Below, piece by piece: positions 8,082-16,677 of a DNA stretch of 64,000 nucleotides; position 1 is the first letter of the stretch, and every line of letters begins with the position of its first letter. The DNA is taken from positions 1 to 64,000 of the forward strand of contig NZ_MARB01000025.1 of assembly GCF_001715975.1 (NCBI RefSeq), read 5' to 3'. The DNA is from Candidatus Thiodiazotropha endolucinida. Lineage in GTDB: Bacteria > Pseudomonadota > Gammaproteobacteria > Chromatiales > Chromatiaceae. The position numbers and the translations under genes are program-made. Below the pieces are notes generated by a model, which worked only from the letters and a program-made list of their open reading frames with translations, was not told the origin of the DNA and did not search any database.

Positions 8082-8266
8082 TAAACCCTGTATCGCCGGT
8101 TTGCGACCATTTGTCTCACAATCGGCACACGATCGCCTTATGCAAGTATGATCGATGGCTAATGAACACCCGTTTATTCATTTTATTCCCGGTAACACTC
8201 ACATAGTAGACAAAAGAAATCCACTGACTACTGCATCTGTCCACGCTGCCCGGCAATGCCTAATTG

Positions 8267-8282
8267 TGGCACTTCTTTTGCA
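8267..8282 (+). promoter_or_regulatory. Sigma-54 (RpoN) promoter of the tup operon
   Basis: TGGCAC-TTCTT-TTGCA: the -24 GG and -12 GC are ten bases apart, matching the RpoN consensus almost perfectly. Transcription would begin near 8293, about 32 bases before the tupA ATG at 8325. A gene for a sigma-54 activator is transcribed divergently next door. Confidence 0.82.
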
Positions 8283-8324
8283 GACGATAGATAGGATAGA
8301 ACAACAACCAGAGGCCTATTACCT

Positions 8325-9185
8325 ATGATTAATCGCCTATTTCGCTCCAGCATACGCTTGCTCATTGTTACCATTTTGCTAACTGCCGGTAACAGTGTTG
8401 CTGAAACTGTTCAAAAACAGACCATTCGATTGGCAACCACAACCAGTACAGACAATTCCGGTCTGCTTGCAGATATCCTGCCAACATTCACCGAAGCGAC
8501 CGGTTACCCTGTACACGTGATTGCCGTTGGAACGGGAAAGGCATTACGCATGGGGAGGGACGGCGACGTCGATCTGGTCCTGGTGCATGCCCGCGCGGCA
8601 GAGGATAGATTTGTCAGTGAGGGTCATGGGGTCAAACGCTATGGGGTGATGTATAACGATTTCGTTCTGGTAGGCCCTACCGATGATCCCGCCGGCATCA
8701 GCCAGGCAGAGGATGCCATTACCGCACTCAGGCGTATTGCCGGGCATGCGGCCAGCTTCATCTCCCGCGGCGATGATTCAGGCACCCATAAGAAGGAGCT
8801 TGGACTGTGGAAGATGAGCCATACAAAACCTGCCGGAGAGTGGTATCTCGAAGTGGGCCAGGGAATGGGCAAAGTATTGCAGATCGCTTCGGAAATGGAT
8901 GCCTATACCCTGACCGACAGGGGTACATGGCTGGCCTATCAGGCCAAGTCGCCGCTGAAGATCGTCTTTGAGCGCGATCCCCTGTTGTTCAATCCCTACG
9001 GCATCATTGCAGTCAATCCCAAGCATTACCCGGATATCAACCATGACGGCGCCAATGCCTTGATCAAATGGTTGATATCACCTGACGGCCAAGAACGTAT
9101 CGGCAATTTTCGGATCGGTAAAAATCAGCTCTTTACCCCATCCGCCGATGCCGGCGAGTTCGCTTCTTTCGATCAGCCACGTTGA
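8325..9185 (+). CDS. tupA: Tungstate ABC transporter, periplasmic binding protein
   Basis: 286 residues with a Sec signal peptide (hydrophobic residues 9-24, cleavage about SVA-ET). The TTTSTDNSGL motif after the mature N-terminus and the AVGTGKALRMGRDGDVDLVLVHA stretch are typical of TupA, which binds tungstate with very high affinity; a molybdate- or vanadate-binding homologue cannot be excluded. First gene of tupABC-mobA-mobB-moeA, behind a sigma-54 promoter. Its stop overlaps the tupB ATG (TGATG). Confidence 0.9.
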   Translation: MINRLFRSSIRLLIVTILLTAGNSVAETVQKQTIRLATTTSTDNSGLLADILPTFTEATGYPVHVIAVGTGKALRMGRDGDVDLVLVHARAAEDRFVSEGHGVKRYGVMYNDFVLVGPTDDPAGISQAEDAITALRRIAGHAASFISRGDDSGTHKKELGLWKMSHTKPAGEWYLEVGQGMGKVLQIASEMDAYTLTDRGTWLAYQAKSPLKIVFERDPLLFNPYGIIAVNPKHYPDINHDGANALIKWLISPDGQERIGNFRIGKNQLFTPSADAGEFASFDQPR

Positions 9186-9886
9186 TGGAATCACTGGGTG
9201 ACACCACTTTAGCGGCGCTATACCTCCTGGTCAGCGGTAACCGGGAGTTGTGGGAGATTATTGCCATTTCATTTCGCGTCTCCGGGATCGCCATCCTGGT
9301 TGCGACGCCACCGGCGCTGCTGGCGGCGTTTCTGTTGACCTATAAACGCTTTCCGGGGCGTCGTCTCCTGATATCGATCAACTCCACATTCCTCTCCGTC
9401 CCGGCCGTGGTGGTCGGCCTGACCTTTTTTATCCTGCTCTCCAGACAGGGTCCGTTGGGGGAATGGAAACTGCTGTTCACCCAAACGGCGATGGTGCTGG
9501 GGCAGATCGCGCTCGCCTTCCCGGTTCTGGTGGCGATGGGGCATTCGGCTTTACAGGCCTCCGACATTCGCGCCTGGGAGACGGCCCGCACACTGGGCGC
9601 CACCCCGATCCGCGCCCTGATCACGATCATGCGCGAAGCGCGCTTCGGACTCATGGCGGCGCTGCTGGCCGCCTTCGGCCGCATCATCGCCGAAGTCGGC
9701 GCGTCGATGATGCTCGGCGGCAACATTCTGCACTATACGCGCAATATACCCACCGCCATCGCCCTGGAATCGAGTAAGGGTGAGTTTGCCCAGGGAATCG
9801 CCCTGGGCCTGGTACTATTGACCCTCGCATTCTCACTCAACGCCCTGCTGCAACACATTCAGGGCAAGGGACATCCAGTAACATGA
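9185..9886 (+). CDS. tupB: Tungstate ABC transporter permease
   Basis: 233-residue inner-membrane permease with about six hydrophobic helices (first 25-50) and the cytoplasmic EAA-type loop in the middle (ETARTLGATPIRALITIMREAR). It forms the tungstate channel with TupA and TupC. The ATG at 9185 overlaps the tupA stop and is preferred over the TTG three bases earlier. The stop overlaps the tupC start (ATGA), showing translational coupling. Confidence 0.9.
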   Translation: MESLGDTTLAALYLLVSGNRELWEIIAISFRVSGIAILVATPPALLAAFLLTYKRFPGRRLLISINSTFLSVPAVVVGLTFFILLSRQGPLGEWKLLFTQTAMVLGQIALAFPVLVAMGHSALQASDIRAWETARTLGATPIRALITIMREARFGLMAALLAAFGRIIAEVGASMMLGGNILHYTRNIPTAIALESSKGEFAQGIALGLVLLTLAFSLNALLQHIQGKGHPVT

Positions 9887-10605
9887 GCGAGTCGGCCATA
9901 CTCAATGTGTCCAGATTGGACAAGCGCTTCGGCAGAAGAGCGGTGCTGAACGGGATCGAGCTGACCCTGCATGCGGGAGAATGCACGCTGTTGAGCGGCG
10001 GTAACGGCGCCGGTAAAACCACCTTGCTGCGCATCCTTTCAGGCCTGGAAAAACCGGACAGCAGCCAGATAACCATCGCTTCGGATTCACCCAGAACCTG
10101 GCGTCATTGCCGTAAGGATTTGCATCAACAGGTTCTCTATCTGCACCAGCAACCCTATATGTTCGAAGGCTCGGTCAGATACAATCTTGGTTATGCCCTG
10201 CCCACGGATCTGGACAAACCTTCACGCAGGGAGATGATTGACAATGCCATCGAATGGGCCGGACTTCATCACCTGACCGATACACCGGCCAAGTCACTTT
10301 CGGGGGGCGAACGGCAACGGGTCTCACTGGCAAGGGCCTGGTTGAGAAATCCCAGCATTCTGCTTTTGGACGAACCGACAGCCAATCTGGATCAGGAGGC
10401 GAAAGAACGTACCCTGGATCTGCTTAAATCCTTCAAAGAGAAGGGTATTGCCCTGTTACTCGCGAGCCACGATCCACTACACTTCTCTTCATTGATAGAT
10501 CGGCAACTCCACCTCTACGAAGGACGCCTGGTGATGATTGAGGATAGTAAACTGATGTCCATACCTTCATCTCCGACTGACAACACACTCAGGAGTACAG
10601 CATGA
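9883..10605 (+). CDS. tupC: Tungstate ABC transporter ATP-binding protein
   Basis: 240 residues with all ABC ATPase signatures: Walker A GGNGAGKTT (about 40-48), a Q-loop region, LSGGERQRVSLARAW signature, Walker B LLLDEPTANLD and the switch His in LASHDP. It lacks the C-terminal molybdate-binding (MOP) domain of ModC, fitting TupC. Overlaps tupB and mobA by 4 bases each. Confidence 0.9.
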   Translation: MSESAILNVSRLDKRFGRRAVLNGIELTLHAGECTLLSGGNGAGKTTLLRILSGLEKPDSSQITIASDSPRTWRHCRKDLHQQVLYLHQQPYMFEGSVRYNLGYALPTDLDKPSRREMIDNAIEWAGLHHLTDTPAKSLSGGERQRVSLARAWLRNPSILLLDEPTANLDQEAKERTLDLLKSFKEKGIALLLASHDPLHFSSLIDRQLHLYEGRLVMIEDSKLMSIPSSPTDNTLRSTA

Positions 10606-11195
10606 GTACGCAACCCGCGGTCACCGCCGTTATTCTCGCCGGCGGGCGCGGCCGGCGTATGGGCGGCGAGGACAAGGGTTTGATCGAACTGAACGGCAGA
10701 CCCCTGGTGCAGCATGTAATCTCCGCGATACAGCCCCAGGTTGCAACTATCCTGATCAATGCCAATCGCAACCAGGAACGTTATGCGGCATTCGGCTATC
10801 CGGTGATCGCCGACTCATTACTCGATTACCAGGGTCCTCTGGCCGGTTTTATCGCCGCCCTGCAAGCCGTAGAGACTGAGGATATGCTCACCCTCCCCTG
10901 TGATGGACCACTGGTGCCGCCCGACCTGGTGGCGCGTCTTTACGAAGCACGCCAGTCGGCCGGCGCGGATATCGCCGTGGCCCATGACGGCGACCGGCTG
11001 CAACCGGTCTATGCCTTGATTCCCAAGCGATTGGCCGACAGCCTGCAGCGCTATCTGGACCGGGGTGATCGCAAGATCGACCTCTGGTATGAAGAGCACC
11101 GGGTCGCCCATGCCGACTTTTCCGATATTCCCCGCACCTTCATCAACGTCAATACCCTGCAGGAGCGGGACAACCTCCAGGGGAGCGCGGCATGA
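10602..11195 (+). CDS. mobA: Molybdenum cofactor guanylyltransferase MobA
   Basis: 197 residues. Transfers GMP from GTP to molybdopterin cofactor, making the bis-MGD form used by DMSO-reductase-family enzymes such as formate dehydrogenase and nitrate reductase. The N-terminal nucleotide-binding signature ILAGGRGRRMGGEDKGLIEL is intact, and LPCDGPLVP carries the metal-binding Asp. Coupled by 4-base overlaps to tupC and mobB. Bis-MGD-type tungsten enzymes also use this cofactor, which explains the pairing with tungstate uptake. Confidence 0.92.
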   Translation: MSTQPAVTAVILAGGRGRRMGGEDKGLIELNGRPLVQHVISAIQPQVATILINANRNQERYAAFGYPVIADSLLDYQGPLAGFIAALQAVETEDMLTLPCDGPLVPPDLVARLYEARQSAGADIAVAHDGDRLQPVYALIPKRLADSLQRYLDRGDRKIDLWYEEHRVAHADFSDIPRTFINVNTLQERDNLQGSAA

Positions 11196-11773
11196 TCGAC
11201 TTCCCCATCCCATTATTGGGATTCAGCGCCTTCAGCGGCACCGGCAAGACCACCCTGCTGACCCGGCTGCTGCCGATCCTGAAACGGCAGGGCCTGCGTA
11301 TCGCAGTCGCCAAACACGCCAGCCACCTGTTCGAGATAGATCATCCCAGAAAGGACAGTTATGAACTGCGCAAGGCGGGGGCCAGCCAGATGCTGGTGAG
11401 TGCCCGCGGACGCATGGCCCTGATTTCGGAGTCCGACACCAAGCTGCCGGAGCCTGGATTGGGGCAGATGCTCGACTATCTCGATACCTCCCATCTGGAC
11501 CTGGTGCTGGTGGAGGGATTCAAGAACGAGGCGATCTATAAAATTGAGCTGCACCGTCCCGCCCTGGGCAAACCCCTTTTATGTCATACTGATCCCTATA
11601 TCATCGCGGTCGCAACCGATGAAGCAATCCCCGGTGTTCCGCACTGCCTGCCGATACTGAACCTCAATGATCCGCAGGAGATAGCCGGGTTCATTCGTCA
11701 ATATATGCATCGTTACGGAGAGAACGGATTAAATGACCAGCCAAGCCATCGGCTCCAGCGTCAGTTGTGCTGA
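11192..11773 (+). CDS. mobB: Molybdopterin-guanine dinucleotide biosynthesis adaptor MobB
   Basis: 193 residues. GTP-binding partner of MobA: Walker A AFSGTGKTTLLTRLLPIL near the N-terminus, KHASHLFEIDHPRKDSYELRKAGA and LVLVEGFKNEAIYKIELHR, all family signatures. The ATG overlaps the mobA stop; the C-terminal 13 codons overlap the start of moeA by 41 bases in another frame, so the tail sequence is constrained by moeA. Confidence 0.92.
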   Translation: MIDFPIPLLGFSAFSGTGKTTLLTRLLPILKRQGLRIAVAKHASHLFEIDHPRKDSYELRKAGASQMLVSARGRMALISESDTKLPEPGLGQMLDYLDTSHLDLVLVEGFKNEAIYKIELHRPALGKPLLCHTDPYIIAVATDEAIPGVPHCLPILNLNDPQEIAGFIRQYMHRYGENGLNDQPSHRLQRQLC

Positions 11774-13004
11774 CCCGGAGGCACCCTCAACGCTCACCGT
11801 GGCGGCAGCCCGTGAGGCGATCCTCGCAAATATCACGCCGATCCGGACAAACTTACGTCTGCCCCTGCGAGACGCCCTGAATGCTGTACTTGCTCAAGAG
11901 GTCATCTCGCCTTTCGATGTACCCGGCCACACCAACTCGGCCATGGACGGTTTTGCCATGGCGGGCAGCGATCTGCCGCAACAGGAGTACCGGGACTTCA
12001 AACTGATCGGTACCGCAGTCGCAGGTGCGCCGTTCAATCAATCCTGCGGCAAGGGTGAGTGTGTCCGCATTATGACCGGCGCACCCATGCCGGAAGGCAC
12101 CGACACCGTTGTGATGCAGGAACAATCCCTGCCCATCAACGAATCGCAGGTGCGTATCGCCCAAGGTCAGCGCCCGGGGCAGAATGTCCGTCAGGCGGGT
12201 GAAGACATCGCACAGGGTAGCGTGGTGCTCAATCCCGGCCGACGCCTGACCCCCGCCGATCTGGGTATCCTCGCCTCCCTCGGTTTCGCTGAGGTCAGCG
12301 TTCGCAGACGCCCCAGGGTGGCTTTCTTCTCCACCGGTGATGAGCTGCGTTCCATCGGAGAGCCCCTGGGGACCGGCGAAGTCTACGACAGCAACCGCTA
12401 CTCCCTCTACGGCATGTTGCAAAGAGCGGATGTGGAGCTGCTCGACCTGGGGGTCGTCAAGGATGATCCCGATGCGTTGAGAGAGGCATTTGACAGCGCT
12501 GACGAAGCCGCGGACATCGTCGTCACTTCCGGGGGTGTCTCGGTGGGCGAAGCGGACTATACCAAGGAGATCCTGCAACAGCTTGGGGATATGCGCTTCT
12601 GGAAGATCGCCATGAAACCCGGAAGACCCCTGGCATTCGGCAGACTGGGTAACAGCCACTTCTTCGGCCTGCCCGGGAATCCCGTGGCGGTGATGGTCAC
12701 CTTCTACCAGTTTGTCCTGCCCGCCCTGCACTATCTCGCCACCGGCACACCTTACCAACCCACCACCCTACTGGCCGAAAGCGTCCGCGACATACGCAAA
12801 CGGGCCGGCAGATTCGAATTTGCACGTGGATTCCTGCAACAGCGGGAGGATGGCAGTTTCAGCGTCGATCCCGTTGGTCGACAGGGATCCGGTATCCTGA
12901 CCTCGATGAGCCGGGGCAACTGCTTTATCCTGCTATCCGAGGATTGCGAAGGCGTGAAAGACGGCGATAAAGTGATTGTTCAGCCCTTCAGCGCCCTGAT
13001 GTAA
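11733..13004 (+). CDS. moeA: Molybdopterin molybdenumtransferase MoeA
   Basis: 423 residues. Inserts molybdate (or tungstate) into adenylylated molybdopterin. Signatures: NSAMDGFAM (about 68-76), MTGAPMPEGTDTVVMQE, VTSGGVSVGEADYTKE (MoCF domain) and GLPGNPVAVMVTFYQF; the C-terminal domain IV is present. Last gene of the tup-mob-moe operon, convergent with the XRE gene 11 bases further on. Placing the insertase directly behind a tungstate importer suggests a tungsten-loading pathway. Confidence 0.93.
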   Translation: MTSQAIGSSVSCADPEAPSTLTVAAAREAILANITPIRTNLRLPLRDALNAVLAQEVISPFDVPGHTNSAMDGFAMAGSDLPQQEYRDFKLIGTAVAGAPFNQSCGKGECVRIMTGAPMPEGTDTVVMQEQSLPINESQVRIAQGQRPGQNVRQAGEDIAQGSVVLNPGRRLTPADLGILASLGFAEVSVRRRPRVAFFSTGDELRSIGEPLGTGEVYDSNRYSLYGMLQRADVELLDLGVVKDDPDALREAFDSADEAADIVVTSGGVSVGEADYTKEILQQLGDMRFWKIAMKPGRPLAFGRLGNSHFFGLPGNPVAVMVTFYQFVLPALHYLATGTPYQPTTLLAESVRDIRKRAGRFEFARGFLQQREDGSFSVDPVGRQGSGILTSMSRGNCFILLSEDCEGVKDGDKVIVQPFSALM

Positions 13005-13015
13005 TCCGATAGGCG

Positions 13016-13459
13016 CTAGCCTTTTTCAAACCGGTCCACCAGGCGCTCCAGCATCTCCCAATCCTCGTCGGAGAGCTTGCCCTCCATCGCGGCGCGTTCG
13101 ATCCTGAGAATAACCTTTTTGGTTTTCGCCGGAAGACTCTGTTGCATTTGATCGGCTTTCAACAACAGCGCCTGAAGCGTTTCACTGTCTGTCTCGGCCA
13201 CCCGGTCACGATGACCTGAGTAATGATGACTGGGATAATCCCGGGAGGGATGTTGCAGATCCATGTAGCCATCCGCCAAATCAAGATTCCTCTCGATCCG
13301 CCTCGCCACCTCGTCACCCATATTGCGCCGGTCTGTGACCAATTGACTGACATGGGCAGGGGCCAGGCCCACCCGTTCCGCAAACTCCCGCTGGGAGCCG
13401 AAACGGTCTATCTGTGCCAGCAGATTCGACTTCCGTATTGTCCTGATGTTGACCATCAT
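13016..13459 (-). CDS. XRE-family (CI-like) transcriptional regulator
   Basis: 147 residues. The N-terminal helix-turn-helix (about 7-55: FGSQREFAERVGLAPAHVSQLVTDRRNMGDEVARRIE) is of XRE/lambda-repressor type; the rest is helical and charged with no peptidase motif. The ATG at 13459 (or 13456) fits the HTH; an earlier TTG at 13498 would run through the palindrome at 13466-13480. No clear ribosome-binding site is visible, so it may be leaderless. It is divergent from a small Cro/YdaS-like gene, with three palindromes between them, a layout like a phage immunity switch. Confidence 0.8.
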   Translation of the reverse strand: MMVNIRTIRKSNLLAQIDRFGSQREFAERVGLAPAHVSQLVTDRRNMGDEVARRIERNLDLADGYMDLQHPSRDYPSHHYSGHRDRVAETDSETLQALLLKADQMQQSLPAKTKKVILRIERAAMEGKLSDEDWEMLERLVDRFEKG

Positions 13460-13465
13460 TGAATC

Positions 13466-13480
13466 ATAGCAATTTGCTAT
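13466..13480. promoter_or_regulatory. Operator-like palindrome O1
   Basis: ATAGCAA-T-TTGCTAT, a perfect 7-1-7 inverted repeat just upstream of the XRE gene start, where bound repressor would block that gene. Confidence 0.6.
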
Positions 13481-13493
13481 AGCCCTCGCCATG

Positions 13494-13504
13494 AGCAACT
13501 TGCT
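13494..13504. promoter_or_regulatory. Operator-like palindrome O2
   Basis: AGCAA-C-TTGCT, the same half-site as O1, centred 26 bases away, in the middle of the divergent region. Confidence 0.55.
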
Positions 13505-13511
13505 AAATTTT

Positions 13512-13524
13512 TAGCATGGTGCTA
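13512..13524. promoter_or_regulatory. Operator-like palindrome O3
   Basis: TAGCA-TGG-TGCTA, a variant half-site, centred 19 bases from O2 and 14 bases before the Cro-like start codon, so it would control the rightward gene. Confidence 0.5.
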
Positions 13525-13538
13525 CCATCGAACCCATC

Positions 13539-13745
13539 ATGGATATGAAGACCTATATCGCTAAGGAAGGCCGCGACGCAGCCAGGCGGTTGGCCTTTCT
13601 GTCTGGCACCAACTATATCTACCTCACCCAAATCGCCTCCGGTTTTCGCAAACCCAGCGGACGTCTGACACTCCTCCTGGAGCACCACTCCAACGGCAAA
13701 CTGACCCGGCACGAACTGCGGCCGGATCTCTACCCGGAAGCCTAA
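13539..13745 (+). CDS. Small Cro/YdaS-like DNA-binding protein
   Basis: 68 residues with a helix-turn-helix (MKTYIAKEGRDAARRLAFLSG, then TNYIYLTQIASGFRKPS) of the YdaS/Cro type, a family found in prophage switch regions and annotated as antitoxin-like. It is divergent from the XRE gene. No phage structural or integration gene is near, so this looks like a domesticated or relic switch. Confidence 0.7.
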   Translation: MDMKTYIAKEGRDAARRLAFLSGTNYIYLTQIASGFRKPSGRLTLLLEHHSNGKLTRHELRPDLYPEA

Positions 13746-13813
13746 GCGAAACTGTCTCAGCATCCGAAACCGGTTGATACAAAGCGGAAAAGTCGAATCA
13801 TTGGAAGAACCTC

Positions 13814-14071
13814 ATGCTCAAGGGAAGAGAGAAGAAAACGGATTCACTCAGCGATGAACTGCGCCACTACTGCGATGATCTCTCGGAGTTCAACCAACGC
13901 TGCGAAAGGCTCTGCGAGGCCCTTGCCGAAATAGCCACCCATCACGAATCGATCAGCAGCTACGCCGTGCGCGGCATGCGGCACAACGCCAGCTGGTTGA
14001 AGTACCGGATCAATGATTTCACCAAGCGTCTGCACACCCTTTACGAAAGGGCGCTTGATGAGCAGAAATAG
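13814..14071 (+). CDS. Small helical protein of unknown function
   Basis: 85 residues, mostly charged helices with two or three Cys and no recognised domain. It starts 68 bases after the Cro-like gene on the same strand, so it may be its downstream effector. ATG 13814 follows GGAAGAACCTC, a plausible ribosome-binding site. Confidence 0.55.
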   Translation: MLKGREKKTDSLSDELRHYCDDLSEFNQRCERLCEALAEIATHHESISSYAVRGMRHNASWLKYRINDFTKRLHTLYERALDEQK

Positions 14072-14232
14072 CCCTCAACAGAGTCGGGCCAGATAGTGGT
14101 TGACTGAAGTAGCACTCCACAAAGTAGACAAAGAATTCCATATCCACCTTCATTATCAACTTGTATTTCACATTATTTAGTTCTATTTTATATTTTATGT
14201 ATAGTATTTTCACTTTAAAAGCGGATTGATCC

Positions 14233-14970
14233 ATGAAAGTCAGTAAGCAAGAGAAGGCATTGACCCGAAAGCGGATATTGCGCGCAGCCGTTGATGTGAT
14301 CAGTGAAAAAGGCTTCAAATCAGCCTCCATGCGAGAAATCGCCCGCCGCGCCGAGGTGGGCGACGCTACCATCTACAACTACTTCCCGACCAAGGAGAGC
14401 CTTCTCTACGGCTACTGCGAGGAGAAACAGCGGGAGGTGGCCGAAGCGCTGAAAATGATCGATGACTTCAACGAATATACCCTGCGCGAACAGCTGCAGC
14501 AGTTGACCGAGACCGAACTCGCCCTCTGGCTACCGGACCGGGAGTTCCTCGCCGAGGTCTTCACATTGACCTTTTCCGCACCGGTTGCGGGCGCCGTCAA
14601 TCTGGCAGAGACACGACGCCTGTTCAATCACATGGTGGAGGAGATGATCGATGCCGCCATCGAAGTGGGTGAGATACCGGACCAGCCCTACCGGGAGCTG
14701 CTGGCCCCCCTCTATTGGGATTACTTCACCGGCGTGCTCGCCTTCTGGCTGAAGGATGACTCACAAGGTTACGCCAACACCACCCAGCTGGTCGACCGCA
14801 GCGTGGAGATGATCGCCATGGTGTTGCAGACGGCGCTGATCGGCAAGGCCCTCGATCTCTTCTCTTTCATGTTCCGCAGCCAGATCAGCCGCCATCTGGA
14901 GAAACTGGGTGACTACACCGCACCCTGGAAACAGGCCAAGCGGCGCTTTATGGATGGCGGGGATGGCTGA
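14233..14970 (+). CDS. TetR/AcrR-family transcriptional regulator
   Basis: 245 residues. N-terminal TetR helix-turn-helix (about 10-58: RILRAAVDVISEKGFKSASMREIARRAEVGDATIYNYFPTKE read in segments), followed by an all-helical ligand-binding domain. First of four tightly packed genes (to 17591), so it probably controls its own operon. The 160 bases upstream are very AT-rich and hold a TATAGT -10-like hexamer near 14201; no clean operator palindrome is seen. The ligand is unknown; an ABC1 kinase and a hydrolase downstream hint at lipid or quinone metabolism. Confidence 0.88.
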   Translation: MKVSKQEKALTRKRILRAAVDVISEKGFKSASMREIARRAEVGDATIYNYFPTKESLLYGYCEEKQREVAEALKMIDDFNEYTLREQLQQLTETELALWLPDREFLAEVFTLTFSAPVAGAVNLAETRRLFNHMVEEMIDAAIEVGEIPDQPYRELLAPLYWDYFTGVLAFWLKDDSQGYANTTQLVDRSVEMIAMVLQTALIGKALDLFSFMFRSQISRHLEKLGDYTAPWKQAKRRFMDGGDG

Positions 14971-16258
14971 TTCCATCCCTACCGGGAAACTTGCGCGCAC
15001 CGGTATCGCCGGCAGCGCCATGCTCAAGGCGGGAAGTCGACATCTCCGTCATGCCGCCAAACGTCCCTTTCTGAGTGAGGCCGCGCGTCACCAACAGCAA
15101 CAGCAGCTCGATGACGAAACGGCGCGCATCCTGTTTCAAACCTTCACCCGCTTGCGCGGTAGCGCCCTGAAAATTGCACAGATGCTGAGCATGGAGAGCA
15201 ATCTCATGCCCGAGTGGTTTCGCCGCGAGATGGCCAAGTCCTACCATCAGGTCCCTCCCCTGGGGCGGCCGCTGATTCGCAAGCTGATCATGCAGGAGTT
15301 CAACAAGCCGGCCGAAGAGCTGTTTGCTTATTTCGACTCGAAAGCCTTTGCGGCAGCCAGCCTGGGACAGGTCCACGGGGCGACCGGCGCACAGGGTGAG
15401 AATCTGGCAGTGAAGCTGCAATACCCCGGCATCGATGTCACCATCGACAGCGATATTCAACTGCTGCGCAGTCTGATCAAGCCTACCCGTTATGCAAGGC
15501 TCCTGCTCTCATCCATCGACGAGATTGAACAGCGTCTGCATGAAGAGGTCGACTACCATCACGAGGCGGACAACAACGAATGGTTCAAAACCCGGCTTCG
15601 GATACCCGGTGTCAACATTCCCGCGGTCTACCGGGACTACTCGTCAAAACGCATCCTGGCCACTGAGCGGCTGTCGGGCGACCACCTGGAAGCCTGGCTC
15701 CACACTAATCCCACTCAACAGGAACGGGATCACTTCGGCCAACTGCTGTACGATATTTTTGTCCACTCCTTTTACCGGCTGCACGCACTCCACGCCGATC
15801 CCAATCCAGGCAATTATCTGTTTACCGGGGATGGCACCCTGGGTCTGCTGGACTTCGGATGTGTCCGCTACTATTCGTCCGATTTCGTCAGTTTGATGCC
15901 GGTGCTGTTGCATGCCTATATGACGCGGGATGCAGACGAAGTCATCTCAACCTATCAGCGACTCGGCATGGTTGCAGCGATGACAGAGAAAGAGCTGCAA
16001 ACCTTCTACGATCAGACCCTGCAACCTTTTGGCGACTGGCTGACCAAACCCTTCAAGGCGGGCCGATTCGACTTTTCCAGGCGCGAGACCTCCTACACCG
16101 CAGAGGGATGGCGATCGTTCAAGCAGCTTACCAATGTCCACAAGATCAACGATCTTGCCAACGAGTTCATCTATTTCGACCGAACTTTTTTCGGTCTCTA
16201 CCAAATCTTTGAGCGGATGGGCGCATGCATCGATATGGAGCATCAATGGCTGGTCTGA
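14954..16258 (+). CDS. ABC1/UbiB-family atypical kinase
   Basis: 434 residues. Protein-kinase-like fold of the ADCK/UbiB family, linked to ubiquinone synthesis and lipid homeostasis. Visible: the KxGQ-type motif, here KIAQ (LKIAQMLSME), the Ala-rich loop AAASLGQVHGA, the ATP-binding Lys in LAVKLQYPG, the catalytic HADPNPGNYL and the metal-binding LLDFG. The Gly-to-Ala change in KxGQ is unusual. The start lies within the last codons of the TetR gene; ATG 14954 or 14963 are both possible. It lacks the C-terminal membrane helices of UbiB, so it is probably not the canonical UbiB. Confidence 0.85.
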   Translation: MAGMADSIPTGKLARTGIAGSAMLKAGSRHLRHAAKRPFLSEAARHQQQQQLDDETARILFQTFTRLRGSALKIAQMLSMESNLMPEWFRREMAKSYHQVPPLGRPLIRKLIMQEFNKPAEELFAYFDSKAFAAASLGQVHGATGAQGENLAVKLQYPGIDVTIDSDIQLLRSLIKPTRYARLLLSSIDEIEQRLHEEVDYHHEADNNEWFKTRLRIPGVNIPAVYRDYSSKRILATERLSGDHLEAWLHTNPTQQERDHFGQLLYDIFVHSFYRLHALHADPNPGNYLFTGDGTLGLLDFGCVRYYSSDFVSLMPVLLHAYMTRDADEVISTYQRLGMVAAMTEKELQTFYDQTLQPFGDWLTKPFKAGRFDFSRRETSYTAEGWRSFKQLTNVHKINDLANEFIYFDRTFFGLYQIFERMGACIDMEHQWLV

Positions 16259-16677
16259 ACAGGCCTCTGCTATGGGGCGGCACGCTGAGCCTGCTGGCCG
16301 CTTTTCTTCACATAGCGATTATCATCGGCGGTCCGGCCTGGTACCGGTTTTTCGGTGCGGGAGAACAATTTGCCCGTTTGGCCGAGCAGGGTTCACCCTT
16401 ACCCGACACCATGACAGCCGTTATCGCCCTGATATTGCTGCTCTGGAGCCTGTACGCCTTTGCGGGGGCAGGCCTGGTTCACCGTTTACCCTGGCTCAAA
16501 TCAATCCTGATGCTTATCACGGCGGTCTATCTTATACGTGGCATGGCGCTGCTGCCGTTGGCACTATTCATGCCGCAAGCTGTCGATAGTTTTCTCATCC
16601 TGAGCTCGCTGATCTGCATGGTGATCGGCATGCTCCACTTCAGCGGTACGCGACAGATGATCTGGGAACTCTCATGA
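16246..16677 (+). CDS. Four-helix inner-membrane protein of unknown function
   Basis: 143 residues with four hydrophobic segments (about 7-29, 55-76, 80-103, 112-132). ATG 16246 has GGAG at good spacing and overlaps the end of the ABC1 gene. The stop overlaps the next start (ATGA). No family was recognised with confidence; the position suggests a role with the ABC1 kinase and hydrolase. Confidence 0.75.
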   Translation: MAGLNRPLLWGGTLSLLAAFLHIAIIIGGPAWYRFFGAGEQFARLAEQGSPLPDTMTAVIALILLLWSLYAFAGAGLVHRLPWLKSILMLITAVYLIRGMALLPLALFMPQAVDSFLILSSLICMVIGMLHFSGTRQMIWELS

